A stretch of 64,000 nucleotides of DNA from Demequina zhanjiangensis (lineage in GTDB: Bacteria > Actinomycetota > Actinomycetes > Actinomycetales > Demequinaceae), in contig NZ_JAUHPV010000001.1 of the NCBI RefSeq assembly GCF_030418315.1, positions 496,001 through 560,000 on the forward strand, given 5' to 3'. Each line of letters opens with the position of its first letter. Position 1 is the first letter of the stretch. Below are positions 1 to 8,199 of the stretch, one piece after another. The translations under genes and the position numbers were made by a program. The notes beneath the pieces were generated by a model. The model made no database searches and was not told the DNA's origin. It was given only the letters and a program-made list of their open reading frames with translations.

Positions 1-80
1 CGCGCCTCTCACCCGGCCGACGCGCCTCTCACCCGGCCGACGTCTCGCTCACCCGGCCGACGTGGCTCTCACCCGGCCAG
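1..80. repeat. 20-bp tandem repeat, four copies
   Basis: Four consecutive 20-bp units share the core CTCACCCGGCC. Units 1 and 2 are identical, and units 3 and 4 diverge mainly in the first eight bases. The array starts at the window edge, so further copies may lie upstream. It is non-coding in the visible part and has no dyad symmetry. It could be a slippage-type minisatellite or a protein-binding array; the sequence does not tell which. Confidence 0.9.
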
Positions 81-144
81 CCCCGCCGTCGGCTGGTAGA
101 CCTGAACTGAGGGCGTGGGGTGCGTCCCAGGCAGGGGATCAGAG

Positions 145-330
145 ATGACAGCGAGCAACTCGGGATCGGCCGCGGGCTGGGGAGGCACGTACTTCCTCGC
201 CATGATCGGCTCGGCCGTCTGGTTCTGGCAGCAAGCGGAAGGCTTCTGGGAGCACGTGGGCGCGCTCCTGCAGGCGCTCGTGTGGCCCGCCTTCCTGATC
301 TACGACGTCTTCGCGGCGCTCAACGGCTAG
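145..330 (+). CDS. Small membrane protein, 61 aa
   Basis: The product is a 61-residue protein with a short polar N-terminus, then a hydrophobic, Trp-rich segment (roughly residues 15-27, with FWQQA) and a second hydrophobic stretch near residues 40-58. The ATG at 145 is preferred over the upstream GTG at 115 because it follows a purine-rich stretch and gives the compact hydrophobic protein; the RBS is not strong. It resembles a small conserved family that I recall from Actinobacteria and Firmicutes without a known role, from memory only. A terminator-like hairpin follows at 359-380, suggesting a monocistronic gene. Confidence 0.6.
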   Translation: MTASNSGSAAGWGGTYFLAMIGSAVWFWQQAEGFWEHVGALLQALVWPAFLIYDVFAALNG

Positions 331-358
331 CCGCGTCGGACTGGCGGTGCGGCTAGGC

Positions 359-385
359 GTGCCCGCGTAGCGGCGGGCACTTCTT
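359..385 (+). terminator. Hairpin terminator after the 61-aa gene
   Basis: GTGCCCGC (359-366) pairs perfectly with GCGGGCAC (373-380) around a 6-nt loop and is followed by TTCTTC. The pyrimidine tail is short, as is usual in high-GC genomes. The tail is itself the left arm of a second, larger inverted repeat (380-392 with 461-473), so alternative folding is possible. Confidence 0.6.
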
Positions 386-473
386 CACGCACCTGTGACG
401 CGTGGTGCGCACGCGACTGAAGGTGCCGCACTGCCGCCCCACGGGCCCCAAGGGTCCCACGTGCGTGAAGAAG
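380..473. repeat. Long-range inverted repeat with nested hairpin
   Basis: CTTCTTCACGCAC (380-392) is perfectly complementary to GTGCGTGAAGAAG (461-473). Inside it lies a 6-bp hairpin, CGCGTG (399-404) with CACGCG (410-415). The element occupies most of the gap between the converging 61-aa gene and the DUF1275 gene. It could be a bidirectional terminator, a REP-like element or a structured RNA; only the pairing is directly visible. Confidence 0.6.
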
Positions 474-559
474 CGTGCGCGCGGGAATCGGCCGGGAGGT
501 GAATGAGAGTGCTTCTCGCCGCAGCGCACCGGAACGGCCCCGGAGCGCCGCGACCGGCG

Positions 560-1279
560 TCAGCCCTGGCTGATGACGCCGTCGTACGGCACTCGCGGGC
601 CGCGGCCCGGACGCGTGATGTGACCCAGCGCCAACACGGCGATCGTGATGGCGGCCGAGAGCAGCATGCCTGCCCCCAGGTTGACGTTCAGGAGCAGCGC
701 GCCGGTCGCGGCGCCCGCACCGATCAGGACGACGGCGCCCGCGCGTCGGGCCCACGGCTGGCCGCCGCCCTTGCCCAGCACGGAGTCCGAGGCGAGGCCC
801 GTGATGGTGGAGGTGACGACGACGGTGGTGACGTCCTTGACCGCGATGTGGCGTGCGGTCGCGGCCTGGCAGCCCATCGCGAGGCCGAGCGCAGCAGTCG
901 CAGAGTAGGCGAGGAAGGAGCCCTGCACGATCTCCACCGTGAGCACCGTGATCGCGCCAGCGACCAGGACCGCAGCGACGGCGCCGAAGAGCGCGGTGTG
1001 CTTGCCGGTCCAGCCGTCGCGCGAGCCGCGAAGCACACGTCCGCCCGCGGCGGCGCCCGCCATGAATGCGACCAGGGCGACGGCAGGTCCGAGCACCGGC
1101 AGCTCGTCAGCGCCTGCGAGACCCATGCCGAGGATGACGACATTTCCCGTCATGTTGCCTGTGAACACACGGTCGAGCCCCAGGTAGCCGACGGCGTCGA
1201 TGATGCCGGTCGAGAACGTCAGCGCAAGCATCAGTCCGAGGTAGCTGTTGTCGGGGTTGGCGCGCATGCGTTCCAGCAC
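560..1279 (-). CDS. YoaK/DUF1275 family membrane protein
   Basis: The product is a 239-residue integral membrane protein with six hydrophobic segments and the DUF1275 (YoaK-like) pattern: an early TGIIDAVGYL helix, then VFTGNMTGNVVILG, and later ATARHIAVKDVTTVVVTSTI. The family's transport function is unproven. The start is GTG at 1277-1279, because a perfect AGGAGG sits 4 nt upstream; the internal ATG at 1265-1267 would be 16 nt from that RBS. It is divergent from the amidase operon, and nothing links it functionally to purine breakdown. Confidence 0.85.
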   Translation of the reverse strand: MLERMRANPDNSYLGLMLALTFSTGIIDAVGYLGLDRVFTGNMTGNVVILGMGLAGADELPVLGPAVALVAFMAGAAAGGRVLRGSRDGWTGKHTALFGAVAAVLVAGAITVLTVEIVQGSFLAYSATAALGLAMGCQAATARHIAVKDVTTVVVTSTITGLASDSVLGKGGGQPWARRAGAVVLIGAGAATGALLLNVNLGAGMLLSAAITIAVLALGHITRPGRGPRVPYDGVISQG

Positions 1280-1429
1280 GGTTCCTCCTGGTGGGGATGG
1301 GACGCGGGCGGGCCCGCACACAGGGGGCACGGCCGCGCGTCGGCGGTACTCTCGTAGCGCCAGAGTAGGGCACGGCGAGGTGCGGGCACCCCGGCCCGCA
1401 CTGCGATGCCCGTGGCGGAAGGGCGAGGC

Positions 1430-2548
1430 GTGAGCGATTTCGACGGGATCCTGAGGTCGGGCGAGAGGCTGCCGGAAGGGCTGCCCTACGTGCCTGCAGA
1501 CCCGGACCAGGTCTTCTGGGGCAGGCTGCCCGCGCGCGGCGATGCGCCGGTGCTGACGGTCGAGTCGGGGGCCGAGGTCGTCGTCGACACGCTGAGCCAC
1601 GAGGGGCTGCTGCCTGACCAGGGGTCCGACGCGGTCGCATTCTTCGCGGGGCATGGCGTCGGGGCCGACGAGGTGCTCGCCGAGGCGGTGGCTCTCTCGG
1701 GCTCTGACCGTCGCGACCCGGCTTCCGATGGACCGCACGTGGTGACCGGCCCGATCGAGGTCGCGGGGGCGAAGCCGGGGGACGTGGTTGCTGTGACCCT
1801 GCTGGACGCGACTCCACGCGTGCCGTACGGCGTGATCTCCAATCGCCACGGACGTGGTGCGCTCCCCGACGAGATGCCTGCGGGCGGCGCCGACGCAGTG
1901 TCGGTCTTCGCGCCCATCTCGCCCGACGCGGACGGCACGTGGAAGGGGCGGCTTCCGCGTCGCGACGGCGGCCCGCGCGACGTGTCGTTCCCGCTCGCGC
2001 CGTTCCTGGGGATCATGGGCGTCGCGACGGACACTGACGAGCGCGCGCACTCCGTCCCGCCGGGCGCTCACGGCGGCAACATCGACATCAAGGAGCTCGT
2101 GGTCGGGTCCACGCTCTACCTGCCGGTGCAGGTGCCGGGTGCGCTCGCATACGTGGGCGACCCGCACTTCGCGCAGGGCGACGGCGAGGTGGCGCTCACC
2201 GCGCTCGAGGCGTCGCTGAGGGTGCGGATCCGTCTGGACCTGATCCCGGCGCGTGAGGCGGCTCGCGCGTTCGGCGACCTGGTCGGCCCGCTGGGCGAGA
2301 CCTCCACTCATCTGATGCCCACGGGTATCGATGCCGACCTCGACGAGGCGGTCCGCAAGGCGACGCGCGCCGCGATCGCGATCCTGTCCGCGCGGTACGG
2401 GATGGAGGCGCACCTCGCGTACGCCTACCTGTCGGCCGCGACCGACCTGCGGATCTCGCAGGTTGTGGATCTCGTGTGCGGGGCGCACGCCATGATCCGC
2501 AAGGAAGACTTCGAAGCGTCGGACGCTTCGGTGAGGAGCGACGCATGA
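1430..2548 (+). CDS. Acetamidase/formamidase family protein
   Basis: The 372-residue protein has the FmdA_AmdA beta-rich fold signature: GAKPGDVVAVTLLD near residue 110, the loop APFLGIMGVA, then PGAHGGNIDIKEL and VGDPHFAQGDGEV, which carry family metal/substrate residues. Members release ammonia from small amides such as formamide. GTG 1430 is chosen because an AGGG-type RBS precedes it; the ATG at 1406 has none. Its stop overlaps the start of the next amidase by 4 bp (ATGA), so the two are translationally coupled. With a PucG-type enzyme downstream, a plausible but unproven substrate is oxamate or another small amide of the oxalurate branch. Confidence 0.88.
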   Translation: MSDFDGILRSGERLPEGLPYVPADPDQVFWGRLPARGDAPVLTVESGAEVVVDTLSHEGLLPDQGSDAVAFFAGHGVGADEVLAEAVALSGSDRRDPASDGPHVVTGPIEVAGAKPGDVVAVTLLDATPRVPYGVISNRHGRGALPDEMPAGGADAVSVFAPISPDADGTWKGRLPRRDGGPRDVSFPLAPFLGIMGVATDTDERAHSVPPGAHGGNIDIKELVVGSTLYLPVQVPGALAYVGDPHFAQGDGEVALTALEASLRVRIRLDLIPAREAARAFGDLVGPLGETSTHLMPTGIDADLDEAVRKATRAAIAILSARYGMEAHLAYAYLSAATDLRISQVVDLVCGAHAMIRKEDFEASDASVRSDA

Positions 2549-4113
2549 CGCACATCCACGTGGCTGCGGGCGCTGTGGCACCCGACTCGCTGATCGAGGC
2601 GGTCTCTGCGTACGAGCGCGCCCTCGGCGCCGACGACCTCGACGCGCTCGCCGCGTTCTTCGCGCCGGGACCCGACTCGATGCGCGGTGACGCGTCGGGC
2701 CTGCTGGTGGGCCATGACGCGATCACGAGCTTCCGCGGCGCTCGCGGCGGCGTGGGTCCTCGCAGGGTGGTGGAGCTCCACCTGACCCCGGCGGGCGCGG
2801 ACTGGCTCGCCGTGTCGGTCAATGCCCCGGCCGCGGGCGGTCGGGGCCTCGTGTCGCAGCTGTGGCGCTTCTCTGAGGACGCGGCCGACGGCCCGGGCGC
2901 GGGGTGGCGGATCGTCGCCGCGCACGTGACGGCTCCGGCCAAGGCGATCGACCAGCGTGTGTGGCGCGTGGTCGGCGCCCCGCTCGTGGCAGGTGTGCCC
3001 GAAGGCCCGCTCGCGGGTCAGACCGTCGCGGTGAAGGACCTGTACGCGATCGCGGGTCAGCGGATCGGCGTGGGGGTGCGCGCCTACCTGGCGGAGGCTC
3101 CGATCGAGGAGGCGAACGCCCCGTCGGTGCAGTCGCTGCTCGATGCGGGCGCGGACATCGTCGGTATCGCGCAGACTGACCAGTTCGCGTACTCGATCGC
3201 GGGACTCAACCCGGACTACGGCACGCCACCGAACCCGGCAGCTCCGGGCACCATCCCGGGGGGCTCGTCGTCTGGACCCGCCTCGGCGGTGGCGCTCGGC
3301 CAGGCGAGCATCGGTCTGGGATCTGACACGGCGGGATCGATCCGCGTGCCTGCCTCCTACCAGGGCCTGTGGGGGCTGAGGACGACGCACGGGTCGGTGA
3401 GCCTTGAAGGCGTCGCTCCGCTCGCGCCGCGTTACGACACCGTCGGCTGGCTCACCCGGGACGGCGCGACCCTGCTTGCGGCGGCCAAGGCGTCGATCTC
3501 GGGGGACCCGGGCGTGGAGCTCGGGGATGTGGTGCTCGCCTCGCCCCAGGTGGGTGCCGCCGTGAAGCCCGAGGTCCGCCAGGCCTTCCATGCGCTCCTG
3601 CAGCGGCTGGAGGTGCAGGTGGACCTCGAGACCGTGGACCTTCCCGACCTGGGCCGGCTCTACCGAGGATTCCGCGTGACGCAGTCGGCGGAGGCCTGGA
3701 GGTCTGACGGCGAGTGGATCACCGCGCATCCTGGCGCGGTCGCCCCCGACGTCGAGGAGCGGTTCGCCTTCGCGGCGTCGGTCACTCCCGAACTGGAGGC
3801 TGAGGGGCTGATCGAGGTCTCGGCGCTCGCGCGAGAGATCGACGAGGCGCTCGGCGACACGATCCTGGTCCTGCCGTCGACCGCTTCGCCGGCGCCGCGG
3901 TTGGACGCGGATCCTGACTATCTGCAGGAGGTGCGTGAGGCGACGCTGTCCATGACCGCGATCGCCGGGTTCACCGGTCGGCCTGCGCTCTCGGTGCCAT
4001 GGATGATGACCGACGACGGGCCGGTCGGCCTCTGCCTTGTGGGGCCGCGCGGGTCGGATCTGGTGTTGATCGAGAAGGCGCTCGCGTGGGAGAAGGCGCT
4101 CAGGCGGTCCTGA
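2545..4113 (+). CDS. AtzH-like domain fused to amidase-signature hydrolase
   Basis: This is a 522-residue fusion. Residues 1 to about 130 are an NTF2/SnoaL-like DUF3225 (AtzH/HpxZ) domain that retains Tyr23 and Arg47, a spacing that matches, from memory, the pair proposed for AtzH. Residues from about 150 form an amidase-signature domain with an intact triad: Lys164 (VAVKDLY), cis-Ser241 (GGSSSG) and nucleophile Ser265 (DTAGSIRVPA). In cyanurate and hpx gene sets these two functions are separate (AtzH plus AtzE, HpxZ plus HpxY) with a small AtzG/HpxX partner, which is absent here. RBS GAGGAG precedes ATG 2545. Candidate oxalurate or allophanate-like amide hydrolase; substrate inferred only from neighbours. 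Confidence 0.88.
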   Translation: MTHIHVAAGAVAPDSLIEAVSAYERALGADDLDALAAFFAPGPDSMRGDASGLLVGHDAITSFRGARGGVGPRRVVELHLTPAGADWLAVSVNAPAAGGRGLVSQLWRFSEDAADGPGAGWRIVAAHVTAPAKAIDQRVWRVVGAPLVAGVPEGPLAGQTVAVKDLYAIAGQRIGVGVRAYLAEAPIEEANAPSVQSLLDAGADIVGIAQTDQFAYSIAGLNPDYGTPPNPAAPGTIPGGSSSGPASAVALGQASIGLGSDTAGSIRVPASYQGLWGLRTTHGSVSLEGVAPLAPRYDTVGWLTRDGATLLAAAKASISGDPGVELGDVVLASPQVGAAVKPEVRQAFHALLQRLEVQVDLETVDLPDLGRLYRGFRVTQSAEAWRSDGEWITAHPGAVAPDVEERFAFAASVTPELEAEGLIEVSALAREIDEALGDTILVLPSTASPAPRLDADPDYLQEVREATLSMTAIAGFTGRPALSVPWMMTDDGPVGLCLVGPRGSDLVLIEKALAWEKALRRS

Positions 4114-4245
4114 GCGCCGCGCGGGACGCTTCGAGTGGGTCGGAGCAGTACTCAGCGCCCTGCGGGAGCCGAGGCGCCTGCGAAACGATCCTGAAATCTT
4201 GATCCGGCACACTATGTAGGTCTCATCAACATTTCTGGAGGAGCG

Positions 4246-5475
4246 ATGACCCTGCCGGGCCCTCTCAACCCGCCCCCGCGGCTTCTCATGGGGCCCGGAC
4301 CCATCGACGCGGACCCGCGCGTGTTGCGTGCCATGTCCGCTCCGCTCGTCGGGCAGTACGACCCGTTCATGACGCATGCGATGAACGAGGTCCAGGAGCT
4401 GTATCGCCGAGTGTTCGTCTCCTCCTACCAGGAGACTCTGCTGGTCGACTCGACCGCGCGAGGCGCCATCGAGGCAGCGCTCGTCTCCGTGCTCGAGCCC
4501 GGCGACAGGGTGCTCGTGCCCGTCATGGGTCGCTTCGGCCACCTTCTCGTGGAGATCGCCCAGCGCTGCGGCGCCGAGGTGCACACCGTGCAGATCGAGT
4601 GGGGCCAGATCGCGCCCTATGAGCTGATCGCCGACGCGATGGCGAAGGTGCAGCCCAAGCTGCTCGCCGTGGTCCACGGCGACACCTCCACGACGGTGGT
4701 CCAGCCCTTCGACGGCCTCGCCGAGCTGTGCGCCCGCTACGGCACGCTCCTCTACGCCGACGTCACCGCCTCGATCGGCGGCAACGAGTTCCTCACCGAG
4801 GAGTGGGGTGTGGACATCGCGACCGGTGGCCTGCAGAAGTGCCTCGGCGGGCCGTCCGGCTCCGCGCCTGCGACCTTCTCGCCTCGTGCGGTCGGCATCA
4901 TCAACTCCCGCAAGAGCATCGAGGCGGGCATCCGTGCGGAGGGCGACGCGGTGGCCGCGCACCCGATCCGCTCCAACTACTTCGACATGTCGATGGTCTT
5001 CGACTACTGGTCCGAGCGTCGCCTCAACCACCACACCGAGGCGACGACCATGCTCTACGCCGCACGCGAGGCGGCTCGGATCGTGCTCGAGGAGGGGCTC
5101 GAGGCGTTCCAGGCGCGGCACCTGCTGCACGGCCGTGCGATGCTCGCGGGCGTTCAGGGTCTGGGTCTGGAGGTCTTCGGTGACCTGGAGCACAAGATGA
5201 CCAACATCGTGGGCGTCGTCATCCCCGACGGCGTCGACGGCGAGGCGGTCCGCGGGCGGATGCTCCAGGACTTCGGCATCGAGATCGGCACGTCCTTCGG
5301 CCCGCTTCAGGGGAAGGTGTGGCGGATCGGCACGATGGGCTTCAACGCGCGCCAGGACGCCGTGCTCACCACGCTCGCCGCGCTCGAGGCCGTGCTGCGA
5401 CGCGAGGGCTTCGGCCTTCCCGCCGGCGGCGGCGTCGACGAGGCGTACCGCGTCTACGCGGAGGCGGCCGCGTGA
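4246..5475 (+). CDS. pucG: (S)-ureidoglycine-glyoxylate aminotransferase
   Basis: The 409-residue class V PLP aminotransferase opens with the alanine-glyoxylate-aminotransferase signature (LLMGPGPIDADPRVL) and has the PLP lysine at about residue 198 (GGLQKCLGG). PucG members move the amino group of ureidoglycine to glyoxylate, giving oxalurate and glycine. The choice of PucG over a general serine/alanine-glyoxylate aminotransferase rests on coupling: its stop overlaps the next gene, an allantoate-type M20 hydrolase, by GTGA. RBS GGAGGAG lies 4 nt before ATG 4246. A 132-bp gap separates it from the amidase operon, so it may have its own promoter. Confidence 0.82.
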   Translation: MTLPGPLNPPPRLLMGPGPIDADPRVLRAMSAPLVGQYDPFMTHAMNEVQELYRRVFVSSYQETLLVDSTARGAIEAALVSVLEPGDRVLVPVMGRFGHLLVEIAQRCGAEVHTVQIEWGQIAPYELIADAMAKVQPKLLAVVHGDTSTTVVQPFDGLAELCARYGTLLYADVTASIGGNEFLTEEWGVDIATGGLQKCLGGPSGSAPATFSPRAVGIINSRKSIEAGIRAEGDAVAAHPIRSNYFDMSMVFDYWSERRLNHHTEATTMLYAAREAARIVLEEGLEAFQARHLLHGRAMLAGVQGLGLEVFGDLEHKMTNIVGVVIPDGVDGEAVRGRMLQDFGIEIGTSFGPLQGKVWRIGTMGFNARQDAVLTTLAALEAVLRREGFGLPAGGGVDEAYRVYAEAAA

Positions 5476-6779
5476 ACATCCCGCCCTACGCCTCGCCCGG
5501 CATGGCCCCGGTGACCGTCCCGTCGCCCGATGAGACCGATCTCGTGGTCCCGTTCTCTGCCGAGGAGGTGCTGGAGCGCTGCGACATCCTCGCGACGCAC
5601 AGCTCCCGCATCGGCGCGATCGAGCGTTCGTACCTGACGGTCGAGCACTCTCGCACCAACTGGACCGTGGGCGAGTGGATGGCTCAGGCCGGACTCGAGC
5701 CCTGGCAGGACGCCGCTGGCAACCAGCGCGGCTCGCTCGCTGGCCCCACGGACGACGCTCCTGTGCTGCTCCTCGCGTCTCACCTGGACACGGTTCCCGG
5801 CGCGGGCCGGTACGACGGCATCCTCGGCACCCTCATGGCCATCGCGGTCGTCGGTCGTCTCGAGGCCAAGGGGATCACTCTTCCGTTCGGTGTCGAGGTG
5901 CTCGGCTTCGCGGACGAGGAGGGCACCCGCTTCGGCAGGACCCTGCTCGGCTCGTGCGCTGTCGCCGGCGCCTGGCAGGACTCGTGGTGGGAGCTGCGCG
6001 ATCCCCAGGGGATCTCTCTGCGGACCGCGTTCGAGGCCTTCGGGCTCGACCCGGAGCGGATCGAGGACGCCGCGCTGCCCCGCGAGAAGGTGATCGGCTA
6101 CCTTGAGGCGCACATCGAGCAGGGACCGCTTCTCGAGGATGCGGACCGCGCGCTCGGAGTCGTCACCGGCATCATGGGCGCCCGCCGCTTCGACCTCACG
6201 ATGGTCGGGGAGGCGGGCCACGCGGGCGGCATGCCGTACGGGCGTCGCCGCGATGCCCTGCTCGGTGCCTCCGAGCTGGTCTCCGCGATCGAGGAGCTGT
6301 CTCGCGACAACGGTGCGATCGGCACCGTCGGCCGCATGCAGGCCTACCCGGGTGCCGCGAACGTCATCCCCGGCCGCGCCGACTTCTCGCTCGACCTTCG
6401 CGCCGAGACGGACGAGCTTCGCGACCGCGTGTGGGACCTGATCCAGGAGCAGGCCGACAAGATCGCCGCCGCGCGCAATCTCAGCTTCGAGGCGATCGAG
6501 CGGCACGATGCCGAGGCGACGGTCGTGGGGGACAGGCTCGCGCAGGCGATCCGCACCGGCATCGCCTCCACGGGCGACCACGAGCCGCTCGAGCTGCTGT
6601 CCAAGGCGGGGCACGACGCGATGGCGATCGCCTCGCTCACGGACTACGCGATGCTGTTCATCCGCTGCGGCGGGGGGATCTCGCACCACAAGGACGAGTC
6701 GGTGATCGTGGAGGACGTGGCGCTCGCGCTCGACGCTTTCGAGGCGGCGGTGCTGGATCTGGCGCGCGACTTCGCCTGA
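5472..6779 (+). CDS. allC: M20 allantoate amidohydrolase / carbamoylase
   Basis: The 435-residue metallohydrolase belongs to the M20 hydantoinase/carbamoylase group. Metal-binding motifs in order: HLDTVPGAGRYDG, ADEEGTRFG with the paired Glu, HIEQGPLLE, AGHAGGMPYGRRRDAL in the lid region, AGHDAMAIA and the C-terminal ISHHKDESV. Allantoate amidohydrolases of this family release ammonia and CO2 to yield ureidoglycine, the substrate of the aminotransferase just upstream. N-carbamoyl-amino-acid hydrolases look very similar, so the assignment depends on context. GTG 5472 overlaps the pucG stop by 4 bp, which fixes the start and implies coupled translation. Confidence 0.85.
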   Translation: MNIPPYASPGMAPVTVPSPDETDLVVPFSAEEVLERCDILATHSSRIGAIERSYLTVEHSRTNWTVGEWMAQAGLEPWQDAAGNQRGSLAGPTDDAPVLLLASHLDTVPGAGRYDGILGTLMAIAVVGRLEAKGITLPFGVEVLGFADEEGTRFGRTLLGSCAVAGAWQDSWWELRDPQGISLRTAFEAFGLDPERIEDAALPREKVIGYLEAHIEQGPLLEDADRALGVVTGIMGARRFDLTMVGEAGHAGGMPYGRRRDALLGASELVSAIEELSRDNGAIGTVGRMQAYPGAANVIPGRADFSLDLRAETDELRDRVWDLIQEQADKIAAARNLSFEAIERHDAEATVVGDRLAQAIRTGIASTGDHEPLELLSKAGHDAMAIASLTDYAMLFIRCGGGISHHKDESVIVEDVALALDAFEAAVLDLARDFA

Positions 6780-6922
6780 CCCCGGACATGAAAAGCGGCG
6801 CCGCGAGCCCCATCGCACCCGACGCCTGGTCCCCGACACTACGGTGATGGCCGGGGCAGGTCAAATGACGTGGTGCCACCTGAGGATGACCTGCCCCACA
6901 GGCGCTCTCTAGCGTGGACGCC

Positions 6923-7765
6923 ATGACCGAGCTCCCTTTCCGTCAGATCGACGTCTTCGGCTCCGGGCCCTTCTCGGGCAATCCGCTCGCGGTGATCCTG
7001 GACGCCGACGACCTCACGACCGAGCAGATGGTGCGCATCTCCGAGTGGACGAACCTCTCGGAGTGCACCTTCGTGCTGAAGCCCACGGACCCGGCGGCCG
7101 ACTATCGCGTCCGCATCTTCTCGCTCTCGAGCGAGCTTCCGTTCGCAGGGCACCCGACGCTCGGCACCGCTCGTGCGTGGCTCGACGCGGGAGGCGTGCC
7201 GCGCACGCCGGGCGCCGTGGTGCAGGAGTGCGGCGTCGGCCTCGTGCCGCTGAGGCATGACGGCGCGTCGCTGGCGTTCGCCGCCCCTCCTCTGCAGCGA
7301 TCGGGACCCGTTGACGACGCCTTCCTCAAGGAGGTCTGCGGCGTGCTCGGCATCTCGCCCGACGACGTGGTGGACGCCTCCTGGGTGGACAACGGGCCTG
7401 GCTGGGTGGGCCTCCTGCTCAAGGACGCCGACGCGGTGCTGGCTGTGGCGCCGACCGCGCCGTCGGGCGGCCGCTGGGACATCGGCATCGCGGGCCTGCA
7501 CCCGGAGGGATCGGACCTGGCGCTCGAGGTGCGGGCCTTCTTCTGCCACGACGGTGGCGTGCTCCGGGAGGACCCCGTGACGGGAAGCCTCAACGCGTCG
7601 CTCGCGCAGTGGCTGACCTCGACGGGCCGGCTGGCCGCACCCTACGCCGCACGTCAAGGCGTGGCGCTGGGCCGTGATGGCCGGATCCTCGTGGAGGAGT
7701 CCGACGCGCAGCTGTGGATCGGCGGTGCGACCGAGGTGTCGGTGTCGGGGACGATCGAGGTCTGA
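6923..7765 (+). CDS. PhzF-family isomerase-like protein
   Basis: The 280-residue protein has the PhzF (phenazine biosynthesis/DapF-fold) pattern: QIDVFGSGPFSGNPLAVIL at the N-terminus, the general acid/base Glu47 in NLSECTFV, FPAGHPT-like ELPFAGHPTLGTA, and EDPVTGSLNASLAQWL in the C-terminal half. Substrates of most members are unknown. ATG 6923 is preferred over GTG 6914 because TAGCGT (6910-6915) lies exactly 7 nt before it, as in leaderless actinobacterial transcripts, and no RBS is present. Its role relative to the purine genes is unclear. Confidence 0.85.
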   Translation: MTELPFRQIDVFGSGPFSGNPLAVILDADDLTTEQMVRISEWTNLSECTFVLKPTDPAADYRVRIFSLSSELPFAGHPTLGTARAWLDAGGVPRTPGAVVQECGVGLVPLRHDGASLAFAAPPLQRSGPVDDAFLKEVCGVLGISPDDVVDASWVDNGPGWVGLLLKDADAVLAVAPTAPSGGRWDIGIAGLHPEGSDLALEVRAFFCHDGGVLREDPVTGSLNASLAQWLTSTGRLAAPYAARQGVALGRDGRILVEESDAQLWIGGATEVSVSGTIEV

Positions 7766-7778
7766 GTCCTGGGCCGGC

Positions 7779-8048
7779 TCAGCTGCGAGGAGCGCCGCCC
7801 TCGGCGCTGTCCCCGGGCTGGTCCTTCGGCGGCGCGTCCTGCTGTGCCTCTGGCGCGTGGGTCTCTTCTGTCGGGTCCTTCCGGATCCCGGTCCATGCCA
7901 ACGAGCCACCGTAGATGAGGGCCACCGCACCGACGACGACAGCGATCGCAGTCCACATGCCGTCGAACGCGATGGGAGCGACGACGATGACGGCGATGCC
8001 GACCCCGAGCCACATGACTCCCAGCTCGCCTCTGCTCCACTTCTGCAT
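7779..8048 (-). CDS. Small two-helix membrane protein, 89 aa
   Basis: Two adjacent hydrophobic helices (roughly residues 10-27 and 33-52) are followed by an acidic, Pro/Gln-rich cytoplasmic or exported tail. AGGAGG lies 6 nt before the ATG at 8048. It converges with the PhzF gene with only 13 bp between stops. No functional family recognised. Confidence 0.65.
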   Translation of the reverse strand: MQKWSRGELGVMWLGVGIAVIVVAPIAFDGMWTAIAVVVGAVALIYGGSLAWTGIRKDPTEETHAPEAQQDAPPKDQPGDSAEGGAPRS

Positions 8049-8199
8049 GCGGGCCTCCTGGATCCGTAGCGTCCTCGTCGACGCCTACGACTGAGCCTAG
8101 CCGCGCCGCTGGGGCTCTCGTGCCGGGGTCGACATCTCGCGTGCCCCTGATGTCGGCGCTGTCGACTACATTCGTGCGAGACGTCAGGCGGGAGGGGTG

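Noticed and set aside
2425..5193. Long minus-strand open frame opposite the amidase and pucG genes
   Set aside because: It is a GC-driven shadow frame with Arg/His-rich composition, no RBS and no recognisable domain; the plus-strand genes have full family motifs.
6914..6922. GTG 6914 as the phzF start
   Set aside because: It overlaps the TAGCGT -10 element; ATG 6923 has the exact 7-nt spacing of leaderless starts seen repeatedly in this window.
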